Source: Coturnix japonica (lineage: Eukaryota; Chordata; Aves; Galliformes; Phasianidae). From it: a stretch of 64,000 nt of DNA. Positions within the stretch are counted from its first letter, which is position 1; each line of letters opens with the position of its first letter. The stretch covers positions 30,008,539 through 30,072,538 of the forward strand of contig NC_029519.1 in the NCBI RefSeq assembly GCF_001577835.2. Reading direction: 5' to 3'. The position numbers and the translations under genes are program-made. The notes under the pieces are model-generated. The model was given only the letters and a program-made list of their open reading frames with translations. It did no database searches and was not told where the DNA came from. Below are positions 13,261-24,500 of this stretch, piece by piece.

Positions 13261-14240
13261 TTTTCCTATGGTTAATGTCCTATTAACTTCAACAAAACCA
13301 AGATTTTCATCTGAATTTATAAAGCAGTGAATTACTATGAAACCACGTGTTCTATAATGCACACCCTAAATGCTAAACTCTAAGGCTTTCTTTTCAGGGT
13401 GCTAAGACTTCAAACAAGGACAATTATTTGCATGTGGCACCTTCTTCCTAGGAACTGAAATAATTTTATATAGATTACTATGCATCTCAAAAAAGTCATA
13501 CCATCCTTCACTTCAAAATAGGTTTAGGAAGAAACTGTTCATTGAAAATCAGAGAGTCTGCAGTCAGCACTGGCTCTGATCTGTCTGAGAACTGGACACC
13601 ATTGTAGTTATGGAGACTGGATATGCCAGAGAAAATGTGGAGCTGATTCCAAGCAGTTTAGGAAGATATGTGAACTCCAATTTAAGTCTGATGATTTTCT
13701 CTTGAGTATAACGTGATTGTCCAAAATTACAGACCTTCTTGTGAGTACATTCAAACCAGGTTGTTTTTGGTTAAGGATTCAGCTCATTGACTGTGCTGGA
13801 CATCTTTTGTTTCCATATTGAAATGTCTTTGTTTCATTCACTGGATTAAAGGAGGTTACTTAATATTAAATAAAGTGACTTAATAGAGGAGGGAGATGCT
13901 CTAAAGGTGTAGTTCTCCTTACAGTCAAAAGATGGCAGTGCAGTTTCTATTCCAAGCAACCCAGCTACGCAGAGCGATCACCCTGCATCGGTTGTTTGCG
14001 TTTATACAAAGGGTAAAGGTGAGCTTTCTCATTTTATGTCAAATGTTTACCTTAAAGAAGTTATTAGCTTCATTTCTTCACTATCTTTTGTTATAATATT
14101 CATTTCTCAGTTTGTCCCTCTTTCTGTCTTTGTGCAATGTACTCTTTGAAGTTCAAGGTTTTACACAGCAAAATGTCAGATCTACATTGATTTCAGTGTC
14201 AGCTCTTTATAACCTGATCATAGTCTTTTTAATTGCTTTT
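13261..14240. other. Intergenic stretch with one candidate exon
   Basis: Apart from the candidate exon at 13925 this stretch shows no recognisable coding or repeat content. Confidence 0.4.
13925..14018 (+). CDS. Candidate internal exon, gene unknown
   Basis: A block bounded by a good acceptor (TCCTTACAG) and a good donor (AAAG|GTGAGC). All three plus-strand frames are open across its 94 nt, which is unusual for AT-rich surroundings, and it contains several CpGs (TACGCAGAGCGATC, TGCATCGG). One frame gives SKDGSAVSIPSNPATQ and onward. I recognise no family in any frame. It could belong to an unidentified plus-strand transcript, or be an old repeat fragment. Confidence 0.25.
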
Positions 14241-14490
14241 TGTATGGGAATCACAGCCTGAACCTCTGATTAATCAGCTGAGGCAAGTGTTGGGGCAGCT
14301 GTGGGAGCACAGGTGAGAGTAATTTAGCTGTGCTCCTGGAAGGTGTGCAGCTTGACTCCACCTCCTGTAGACCTCATTTAAGGTCTGACCACCACTAAGG
14401 CAGCATCTCTTGGAGATTGCTCGTCGGTGGAGATTGCCTCAGCAGCTCCCAGTGATGCATCCATATCGGTGAGTAGGTCACTTTGGGTGT
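14241..14490 (+). repeat. Dispersed repeat, divergent copy 2
   Basis: This shares the core layout of the repeats at 4806 and 33285: a GGAGCACAGGTG-like block, a pyrimidine-rich TCCACCTCCTGTAGACC segment, then TCATTTAAGGTCTG. It is more diverged and may represent a related subfamily. TATA-like TTTAAGG makes an LTR origin possible but unproven. Confidence 0.4.
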
Positions 14491-15766
14491 TCAATGCAGT
14501 TTAACTTGATCTTGCCATCTCCCAGAGAGGATCTGATAGATCTGCTCTCCTGCTGTGGTTGTGGATAGGTTTAATCTCTTCTGAGTTGAGAGGAAAGGCA
14601 TATGAACAGTGATTTGCCTTTCCTGTTTCTGCTCTGCTGCATGCTATGCCTCACTGAGTTGTACAGCTCCTTTCAGGCACTTTTTGAGTTTTAAAGTGGC
14701 ATTGTTTTATAATGTGTAATAAGAAATTGAAGCTGATATTGCAGTTTTGAACAGAGTAGATGTAGTGAGTGCTTTCAGATTGCTAATTAATCTGCCTTGG
14801 TGTTCTGATAGAAAAAGCAGAGGGGTGAAAGCTGAAACCATCCTGAGAGTGAATGCTTCTCTGCAGTATTGTTTCATCTTTCAGTGGAGGAGCTGCTGAG
14901 GGAGAGGGATGTATGAAAGCTTTCCGGAACAAACAGTTTGTAGTTGTGTTTGTTGATTCTGGGGATGTCTGCTCACTACTTTGTGAGGGGAGAAGCCAAG
15001 CAGATGCAGGAGGTGCTTCTAGATAGATGGTTTTCTGCTTATGTTAGATGAAATTAGATATGCAGGGAGAAAGAAGCTTCTGTAATAACAAGCTGCTTGT
15101 GAACATGCAGGAGAGAACTCTGTCATGGTATTTTTCATCTGGAACCTTCGAAAGTTAATACACGTGGAACTGGACTTCTTATTAAGGATCTCAGCAGTAC
15201 CTTATTATCAGAAGTGCAAACAAATAATCATAAGGGGCACCAATGTGACCTGCTAAGAATAATGAACATACCATGGTGAGCAGTGCATGTTTTTAACCCA
15301 TTTTATTCTATTTGTACCTGCTTATTGAAATCAACCTGCAGTCAGTGCCAAGTATATGTGTCAGGTAACTGCAATGAAAAATACAGGAGGGAGATGGTTT
15401 GTTCTAGTTGCCATGTCATGTTTTTTGCTTTGTTTGCATGGTTTGTTATTTCTTAGGGATACCGTAGGCTTTTTACGAGCCCTGTGAAAAAGTCTTGGTA
15501 ACAGTTAAGAAGTGACTGCCATTAAGTGACTAGAGAGAGAAAAATCTTCACTGTAAGAGAAGGACTAAATGTATTCATAGTACTACTACCGTGTCTCTAA
15601 TGCTGTTGTAACCCAGGTTATGTTTGGTCTATCTGTTGTTCTGAAGTTACTTTTTTATTTTGCGGATGATGTAGGCATAGAAATGCTCATCTTCATTGTA
15701 GCAACTGAAAAGAGATTTTGGAACTTCTCTTCCTCTCAATTTCCCTTTTTCCTTGTACACAGTCAG
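14491..15766. other. Intergenic stretch, nothing recognised
   Basis: No exon chain or repeat was recognised. The last 60 bases (about 15723-15766) form a long C/T-rich tract ending in CACAGTCAG, which serves as the splice acceptor of the exon that follows. If the inversion reading is right, the left breakpoint lies somewhere in or before this stretch. Confidence 0.4.
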
Positions 15767-15841
15767 AAATTCGTGGTCATCTCTGACGATGGCTGTGGAG
15801 CTGATCTTCCCAAGCCTGAGTGGCAGCCAGACAATTGCTGA
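15767..15841 (+). CDS. CDKL2: Orphan terminal exon matching the CDKL2 C-terminal tail
   Basis: In phase 0 the exon codes 24 residues and a TGA. Its core, SDDGCGADLPKPEWQ, lines up with the mammalian CDKL2 C-terminus SDDSGADLPQMEHQ with about ten identities and one single-residue insertion. The terminal exon of mammalian CDKL2 is also phase 0 and of similar length (21 residues). An excellent polypyrimidine tract precedes it. The CDKL2 gene in this window lies on the other strand, its last located exon at 39285-39391, and it lacks a terminal exon there. This is therefore either the real CDKL2 last exon displaced by an inversion or misassembly, or a fragment of a duplicated copy. The similarity is judged from memory of the mammalian tail. 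Confidence 0.55.
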   Translation, partial: KFVVISDDGCGADLPKPEWQPDNC

Positions 15842-17439
15842 GGCAAGTGCTCACCTTTCGGGACATTGTCTCTCACAAAAATGTCCAAAATGTTAAAACA
15901 GGAGGCATCAGATGCCACATGCATAAGAAAAGGGTTGTCAGCTGTGGCAGGCTTCAGCTGAAGGCAGTTAACTTCTTGCCTGGATCCTCTGCCTAGATCT
16001 TTTGTGTATCAAGAAATAATCCATGTTTGTCCTGAATAATTTTGGAAGTTGTTCTGGGAAGATCTGGGACATGGATGAACATTTTCAGGGCTGTTTTGTT
16101 GAAGATCTGCTCTGGAATGTCCAGAGAAGCATCCTTTTTGTCCTCACTTCATCTCTTTGCAACACATACCAGTTTTCCTACAAAATCTCTCATCCACAAC
16201 GTGAATTTATTTTTTTGATCAAAACTAATCAGGTCTTGTTGATGTGCAGCAGGATTAGTTCAGTAGTTTTGGTTGAATTTTATCTACCACAGTGGAATTT
16301 TTGATAGCATTGGTGCTTTTGTTCTGCAGTTATCCATTTGTCTATATACTTTTGTTATTCTTGTCTTTAATAAGAACTAAGTATACTCAGTGTGCTAATA
16401 TTGTCTGTTATCCATTTTCACCTTTGTTCTTATATGTGCAATTGATAGAACTTGCTGGGAGTATTTTGATGTCTACTTCTCTTTTTTATTAGGCTGCTGT
16501 GTTATACAACATAATTAAATCCAGACATGGGGGCAGTTTGGTCATGAATGAGTGACAGCTTTAGCCATATGTTACTTGGATCAGGGACTTAAGTTTTAAT
16601 TGAATTTTCACACATGGCGGTGGTCCTGGATACAAATTATAGGTGCTGTGGATTATATGCTTATAAGGACTGCATTTAGGACAGAAAACAATTGGTGAAG
16701 CATGTTATGGGTTCAGAATTCACCCCAAAGAAAGAGCAGAAATTTTTCAACCAGGAAGTTGCGACAAGGCCAGTCCTGTAAGGTGTCCTATCTACAATAT
16801 AGTGGGAAACACAGGTCAGGGCAGAAAGAAAAGGGACCACTGCCTACCTTCCTTGCCTGCAGCAGAGGGAATTACAGTGGATAAGCAGCCTTCAGGCCTA
16901 TGCTGTTTTAAATCTGTGTTTAACAGGGTCCAGTAGTTTCTTTGATTTCTCTCTCTCCTATTCTGTATGCCTGGCCTTTCAGCTGGCTGGGAATGCTGAA
17001 GGAAACAGGCATCAGCAATATACAGATACTGGTTCTGCTGTTCCCATGCTGGGAAGATGATCCCTTGACCTCTACAGGCAAACTGTAAGCCTTCTCCTTA
17101 CTGGGATCACTGGCTTATGGACTAAGCTGTCTGCGTTGTAGCCTTGTCTTGGTTGGTAGTGTGGGAAATGCACAGTCTAGCTAATCGCCCTCTTTTAGGG
17201 CGCATATGGGAGATGTGTAAAATAAACTGCAGCCACCAGGTGGCCCACAGATTCCTCTCTCTAGCTCACTTCTCTCAACATGAACCACATAGTTCTCAAC
17301 CTCTCTCTCTGGGTGCATTACTTTTGGTTCAGAACTTTTTATGGGTATGCCGCATGAAAAAGTATTACACAGGTGGTTCCTGGTCACTTGCTTTTGAAAG
17401 GAAGCTTACTTACATAAATGTCAGTTTGTGGGGAAAAAA
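15842..17439. other. Probable 3' untranslated or intergenic sequence
   Basis: No coding exon was recognised. If the exon ending at 15841 is expressed, its 3' untranslated region would run through here. An ATTAAA lies at about 16511 and an AATAAA at 17221-17226. The C4orf33 3' end would approach from the other strand near 17.45 kb. Confidence 0.35.
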
Positions 17440-18151
17440 GTAATACTGAGACATGATGGTTTAGTAGATGGTTTAATACAATTCATACATAGTTTTATAC
17501 GATTTGTAATATGACATAATTGTTCATTAAAAATGAGATTTTGGCACTGACAATAACCACGTTATTATAATTCATTAACAGCAAGTGAACTGAAGCTCAA
17601 CCTTAAACTTATCCAAGGGTAGAGCTGTCTTAGTTTATCTGACTTATGATTTTACAGTCTGTATGGTGTATGCCTGCTTGTTTGCACCAGAAGATTCATC
17701 CAGAACTTAAACTATGTGGATTTCAAACCAGTCACGAAGTCCTGGACCAAGTAGTTTGCCATTAGAATGAAAGGTGAGTATCATAACCTGATGATAACCA
17801 CTGACTGAGGAGGGGCAGTTTTCCTTGCTTTAACAAACATGCAATGTAATTTAAAAACTAATTTGAGAAAATTGGACAGACAAGAGCTGCAGTCTTTGTA
17901 CCTACAAGTTACTCCATCTACCTAATCTCTATGACTATAAATTACTTATTGCTGAGCATGCAAAGACTATCAGAGACCCCTGATGAAGTAAAAAGGCTCT
18001 CCTGAAAAGAACTATTAGTAAAATATTTATCTTGTTAGTTCTAATGCAGAAACAACATCCCACTCCTACAATTTCTGCCTAGTATAACTTGTTCTCATAC
18101 ACCTGCATCCAAACTTAATGCTATCAAAAACATAAGCCTCAATCCAGTTTG
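17440..18151 (-). other. C4orf33: Probable C4orf33 3' untranslated region
   Basis: AT-rich sequence following the stop codon on the minus strand. No AATAAA was found on that strand here; an ATTAAA (complement of 17472-17477) is the best variant polyadenylation signal seen. The extent is an estimate. Confidence 0.35.
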
Positions 18152-20801
18152 CTATTTGCTGTGAGACTTCCATATATCTGATTCAGGCTGCTTCCAGTCT
18201 TCTCCCATTAGTTCTTTCAGGTTCAGTTCTTGGAAAAATTCCAGGCGATGACTATAGACAGAGGAGGAAGAAAAACCATTAAGTTCCATGGTACTGTCTT
18301 AGAACGTGTTTTTTCCCCATGTTTTCTGGGAATGTAAACACTCTTTCTGAAAATCTTATACCGGAAAGAACGCTAAATCCTGAGCTACAAACAAGAACCA
18401 CAGCGTGAAGTTAAAATGGAGAGTTTAGAAGTGAGCTCTTACGTTGACCAAAAATGCAGTCAGAGCAAAACCAAAATGATTACCTGCTTTAGAACATATC
18501 TGCACTCCAGCCAAATACTGTTTACAACTTCTGACCAATTGGAAAGTCATATCACAAGGATATCCTCTCCTTACAGAAAACAGGAAGAACAAACAGGATA
18601 ATGAAGCTAATACATACTCTTTTTTCTCATAAGACCTCATCTCACTTTTAAAAATTATGAACTGGTTCTTGCTAAGAATTTATCCTTTACATTGCCAAAC
18701 AGAACCTCTGTCTTCTCTCAGTTGATTAATTTCTTATTAATACTTAAACAGCTGCCAAACAGTAAATAGAACACTTGATACCATCATTTAAATAAATGAA
18801 ATTATCTGAAGAGGTAGTGTACATCTAACATGTGAAGACCAACTAAGAGCAATTAAAGCAGTGTGGAGTGACCTCTTCACATAAATAGATCTACTGTTCA
18901 TCTCTGAAAAAGTCAGGATTTTTATTAAGAGGTATATATATTATATTATACATATATAGAGTGTGTGTGTGTGTGTGTGTGTATATATATCCCTTCTTGA
19001 CAAATATTATAGGCATTCTGCAGTTTACCTGCTATCACTATGTTGAGTAACAAGTTTCCATGAGAACAGCGCAATATAAATGTACTCTAGTTTTACTGTT
19101 GATAATGGGCATCCTTTCATCATACTTCTCAATTTCATCTGTCCTTTCTAACTTCTCCTGGGTATTACTCCAGTGCAATTAACATTAAATAGCACTTCAA
19201 GAGGTGCTATAGGCAAGGAAAAAAAAAAAACAGAACAAACCATCTATGATTTAACTAAGGAAGGTGATAACAGCTGCAAGTTATATTGAATGCATCATTT
19301 GCTGCACCTAGGGGATAACAGAAATCAAGCACTAATTACAGCTATCTGGCAGTTCTTTACACCAAGTACAGTGGACTTGGGGCTAAACATTGCAATTAAA
19401 ATACCAGTGGCACTCGGATTGGTGTCTTCTACAAGTATTCCAAAAAGAGTGGGAATATATTACAGAAGAACTGATTTTATGCTTACAAGTCTGGTTTCTG
19501 TCCTTCCTGAACTTTGTGTTGAGGCACAGGATAAAGTGCTTCATATTTTCTGTGTTCTCCTGAGCCATGGATTGCAAATGCATTGAACTTGTTAACGCCC
19601 GGTGGAAAATAATTCCAAGGAAGATAAGCTCTACCCTTCCATTCGGTTTCCGTCCTGGTCACATCAAATTCTAAGGGAAGTTCTTCCTGTTACACATGAG
19701 GGAGGAAAAAAATGCTATTTATCATTTAATCTACCAGCAGGTGTCTAAAAACAGTTAGGTTCTGTACCTTATCAATGCCCTTGACCACTTACTTTCCACA
19801 CTCTTCTTTTTCCAGAAAGCAGCAACAACAAGTGTTGTCCATGACTGTCAAAAATCAGAGCCACAATTTTCATAACTCAGTGTCAAGTTACTCATGTATT
19901 TATCTGCCACAACAATACACGTCCTCAATATTGAAGTCATTTCTATACACACTCCTTGCCTCATGCACACATTTAGAAGCATTAGAACAAGAAATGCAAA
20001 TCAGCATTCATGACTTTTTAAGCAAGCTATACTTACGGGCAGAGTTCAACTTCTAGATACTGCTCACTCCTGTCACTCAAGAAAAATGCTTCTACAACTT
20101 AAGAAGAGACAAGCTGTCAATGTTTTATACTACTTAGTTGTTTTATTATATTCTAAGCCTTTCACAGTCAATTGTTTTCACAGTGGTTTTTGGCCTGTGC
20201 TGTCACTGAGTTTGACTGTGTGCACACCACTGATGCTTTCTAATTCAAGAGCTGTGCATTAATCCCAGCCTTGAGCTTTTTTAAATGCTGTCAACATGAT
20301 GACAACAGCTCAGTTCTATTTATTGACTGTTCACCATACTGTCAATTGTGTGATGAATACTAGAGTTTCTCTCTTGATTCAACTTTATAGTTGAATACAC
20401 CACAATGCTCATGGTTACTTAAGGAGCTTTCTTAACCATGCTGGTGGTTACAACCATGTTTTTTGCCAGTGGTCTTTTCCAGAGTGCTCAGGATGAAGCT
20501 GTCAGATTAAACAGTTTTCAAAAATAGCCAGAGAAACTTAAATAACGACCAGGTAGATCAATTACAGATGAACATCAGTGACTTCACTAATCAGATACTT
20601 GCAGCAGAAGTTACACTTACCTTCATAGTCCCACAGTTTTCTAAAGGGTTTCCCCGCAGCTCCAAGTGGTGCTGGAGGATCATTGAAGAAGGGAGCACTA
20701 ACTTGCATTAGCAGTCCTGCATTGTAAGGCTTCAATGCAATTGTTACTGGGTCATGGCTCACGGGTAAACCATCCCACGTGTGCTCAATTTGTAGCTCCA
20801 T
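18152..20801 (-). CDS. C4orf33: C4orf33 homologue, UPF0462 family protein
   Basis: Coding exons in transcript order: 20801-20621, 20097-20037, 19844-19793, 19686-19487, 18251-18152. Every junction has GT-AG ends and the phases join without a break, giving 197 residues against 199 in human. The N-terminus ([14 protein letters not shown]) matches human [64 protein letters not shown] and ALYPVPQ are conserved through the body. The start is the ATG at 20801. An upstream in-frame ATG overlaps the splice acceptor (TTATGCAG) and lies in the intron. The gene has a non-coding first exon in or near the CpG block at 21.2-21.4 kb, shared with SCLT1. The last nine or so residues (DIWKSHSK) differ from mammals. 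The protein has no established biochemical function; human C4orf33 is likewise next to SCLT1 in head-to-head orientation. Confidence 0.95.
18930..18990. repeat. TA/TG microsatellite in C4orf33 intron 4
   Basis: A compound dinucleotide tract: AT-rich TATATATTATAT, then (TG) of about ten units at 18960-18981, then TATATATAT. Confidence 0.9.
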
Positions 20802-21179
20802 CTTAACATTCTGCATAAGATAAATAAGAAAATTAGTTCCAATCAGAGCACATAGCTACCATTCCAACACTGACTTCATTGTCTGCTTGGTTAAGAAAAA
20901 AAGTCTCACAGTTAAGTAGGTGAAAAAATAAGCATAAATCAACATTAGTATAGTGAAAGAAATCACGTTCTGGAGGTGTTATGCAGTCCTTACAGGACAG
21001 TGATAGGACAAGGGAGGATGATTTTAAGCTCAAGGAGGGAAGGTTTAATTGGATGTGGGGGAAGTAGTGAAAAAGATGAGGTAAATGGATATAAGAACCC
21101 AAGATGGTGATGTGAGAAGTATGACAAAGACTGCAGAAAATTCAAAGCAAAGCAACTTCCTCGGAGGAGGGGTTCATAA

Positions 21180-21560
21180 TGCCCACCCAGCACCCACAGC
21201 CGACCACCCCCATAGCACACACCGAAGCCCCGTGCAGGCTCGGTCCGGAAGCTTTAAGCCCGGCACGGTACCACCCTCCTCCCCTCCACGTGACCGGCGC
21301 TGAGCTCCCCTCCCCGTTATGGGAGGAGCCGGTACCGGCCGTTTCCCAGTCGCGTGGAGGTGGGGGCGAGAAAAACGGGCTGCGGTTACCGGCCCGCTGT
21401 GCCCGTCGCACCGGGTGGGCGAGAGGAGCGGTTTCCCTTTGCCCTCCCCTTAGCAGCGCTCACCCGCCGGGGATGTCTTTGGCGTGACGACACGGCCATG
21501 GAGCTCGGCAGCGGGGCAGAGCCGGGTGAGAGCTGGGCGGGCGGCCTCGGGGCTGTGCCC
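21180..21560. promoter_or_regulatory. CpG-rich bidirectional promoter of C4orf33 and SCLT1
   Basis: A sharp rise in G+C and CpG between the C4orf33 coding start (20801, leftward) and the SCLT1 start (21498, rightward). Visible candidate sites are an ETS-type CCGGAAG at 21245-21251, an E-box CCACGTGACC at 21286-21295, and a CRE-like GTGACGAC just before the SCLT1 ATG. There is no TATA box at a useful distance, as expected for housekeeping head-to-head promoters. The human genes have the same divergent arrangement. Confidence 0.8.
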
Positions 21561-24500
21561 GGCCTTGGGGTGGGTGGGCAGCTTTAAATGCAGCTTAAAC
21601 CAAGCGAGACTTTGACGGCAAAAGAAAATCATTCCTGCCTCAGTGCCCTCTGAGTGGGCGCGCGTTGACTTACCGTATAGTTACCTTACTCTTGTATGTA
21701 GCTGCTTGTTTTGTAGTTATGTGACTCTAAGTGGAGCTCAGGGCAAACCTGCGTCTTTCTGAGTGCCAGCCAGCTTCACCCAGCTCACAGTTAGCATTGC
21801 ATGATCCTCTAACCTGTATTTTTCAGATCCGAAGCTGGATGTGTTTGAGCAGGATGAAGCAGAGGAGGTTTTGTGTAGTGCTGCTGAGGTATGTGAGCTG
21901 GGGAGTGAAAGCGAGGTAAAAAGTAACGTTTGAGGTATGCATCTTCATATACATCTGTGTGTGAAACAGTGTTTCAGTGTGGTCTTGCTTGGCTTCAAGC
22001 CCCTCACTGAGCTGTCATCAAAGCATCTCCTGGAAAAAAAGCAGTGAAAATTTCCTTCAAATCTGGCCAATGTTCAATGGCTTCAATACCAACCTGAAAA
22101 CATTTACTGGGGTGTCTGTATATTCTTTTCAACGTAGACAGAATAAACAGCTTTGTTTTGCATACATTAGTATAAATAAAACTAACCCACATGCAGTCAT
22201 GTACAGGTGCTAAAACACAGAATAATCAGTTACAGAAGAACATCGCTGGAGGTGATGGTGTATCCAGATCCAGGATGATGGACCAAAGGTAACTGATCCC
22301 AGTTGAGTGGGGATACTGCTTCAAAGGGAGATTATATTACTTAAATAAGTGTACGAGTAGGACTGTGTTTATTTGTTTAACTTTTTACATCACCTTATAG
22401 GTTACTGTGCTGTTGTATTGAAAGCAGTAGGAAAGCCTGGTTTCTAATCTTCCTGGATTGTGATCTATGTATGAAATATAAATGTATTAAAGCTCGCCTA
22501 GAAAGCTTAATGCTTAATGATCATACTGTAAAGGTAGTGATGGAAGTTGTTTGCTTGGTGGTGGTGCGTGTTGGGCTTGGAAATAAAGAGAAGCGACGGT
22601 TTTGTTCTGTTCTTCAGATCATGAATTCTGTGAAGCTGGTTAATTGTCAGAACAACATTTCAGCATTTACAGATGGATTCTAAGCATGTTTTTCCATGTT
22701 TCAGCTTGATAACAAAGAGCGTAGAGTATGAGAAGTGCTTGGAAGAAATGAGGGAGCAGCTGCAGATTTATCAGGTATGTTTCTGGCATCCTGTGACTTT
22801 TCCTGCAAAACAAAGTCTTAATGTCATGGATGGCATTGTGCTGAACTAACCTTGTCAGTGTTTTCAGTATTGCTCATTGAAATAAGAAGTTGCCGCCGTT
22901 TGCCACAAAGCTGTTTTTTTATTAGGTGCAAATGAGTGAAATGAGACAGAAATTTGAACAAGTCACCATGGAAAACAGAAGGTAAATAAGTGCACTGAAC
23001 TACTGCTGCTATTTTTCATGTGGGTTTTTTTTTCTGTCTCTTAAATCTTAAACTCTTTTTCCTAAGGCTTGGGAATGTTTGAATCCGCTTAATAGTTGAA
23101 GATTTCATACTCGTGCTTAATGTTACTCTAGGTGTTTAATATAGATTACAGCACCAACTTCGGAGGCTTAGCCATATCTCTGCAAAAGAACTCGGTATTA
23201 AACTATTTATAACCCTTTTCATAGAACATATCTTGCTCGATATATTTAAACGTGAGCCAGGGATGTATGGTACATACAAACCAAAGGCACGGTACCTCAG
23301 TTAGTTTATAAACATTGCATTAAATACTTTGCTGAACTTAGTCCTTTGCATTTCAGGCTGCATGCAGAGTTGAAAGAGGCTCTTGAGATGCAGCTGGATG
23401 CTCTTCCTTTCACGCCGCTGGGAACTGCTATTCCTGCAGATGAAGAAATACTGAGAAACCTTCAGGAGCAACTACAACTCGCAAACCAAGTGTGTGAGAT
23501 GAAACGCTTGTACTTTTCTATTTCTTCTGCCCCTTGGCAGATTAGGGAAGGATAGTTTATTTCTTGGTTCAGAATTGGTTTATAACAGATCCCTGACAGC
23601 ATTTTGAGGCCTTCCTGATGGTGTGGATCTAAAGAAAACCTCAAGCACACCCGTACTTATATTTTCAACTTCAAAACCTGAAGGAAGTCCCTCTCTAGTT
23701 TCATACAAGTAGGAAGATTTTATGTTAATTAGTGCCTCTGATTTTTACCTTGTTGAATTTCTGTCCAGAACGTGAAGCAAATGTTTTGTTGGGTTGAAGT
23801 TATTGTGGTAGGCTGGCATTTTATTTTATTTTATTTTATTTTATTTTATTTTATTTTATTTTATTTTATTTTATTTTATTTTATTTTATTTTTTAATTAA
23901 AGCGTAATGTGAAATGAGGGGCAAGTAGATGTGGAATATGGAAAGTAACAGTTACGTGTGAATAGATCAGCAGAATGGCCTGGATGTATTACAAAGGTGT
24001 TTCAGTTCATTTGCAGTGGACTAAGGTGAGGTTAAATTGACTCCTGAATTTTGGTATTTGAGTATTATATATACTGTAATCTTAAAGTAAATACAAGAGT
24101 TTGGCAGCTTCAGAAGTTGAGTGGAGTTTTACTTCTGATAAGAGCTATTAAACAGTGCAGAACTCGCAGTTCTTGTCTAGATGGAATGTGAAGTTGTAAA
24201 CATCTGGGGTTTTTTTTGCCTCTGAATGTTTTGTGCAGCTGTAACGTGTGCAGAGAAGAATACCAAAAAAAAAGCATTTCAATAGAACTGTTCTGTAAAT
24301 AGCTTAGAGACTTTTATTCTTGAACTTTTTAGGAAAAAGAACAAGCAGTAGAGCTCTGGCAGACTGTATCACAGGAGCTTGATCAACTCCAGCAGCAGTA
24401 CCAGGAACACATGACTCAAACACAGATTCACATGGCTGAAACATTGAAACAGCAAGTAACTTTTGTTTATGTTTTTGTTAATTTTGGAATGTGTTCATAT

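Noticed and set aside
20802-20816. Upstream ATG of C4orf33 (MQNVK)
   Set aside because: The ATG is part of the splice acceptor TTATGCAG, so it is intronic; the family start aligns with the next ATG.
21383-21400. X-box for SCLT1 (GTTACCGGCC)
   Set aside because: Only the left half site fits; the right half lacks RRNAAC.
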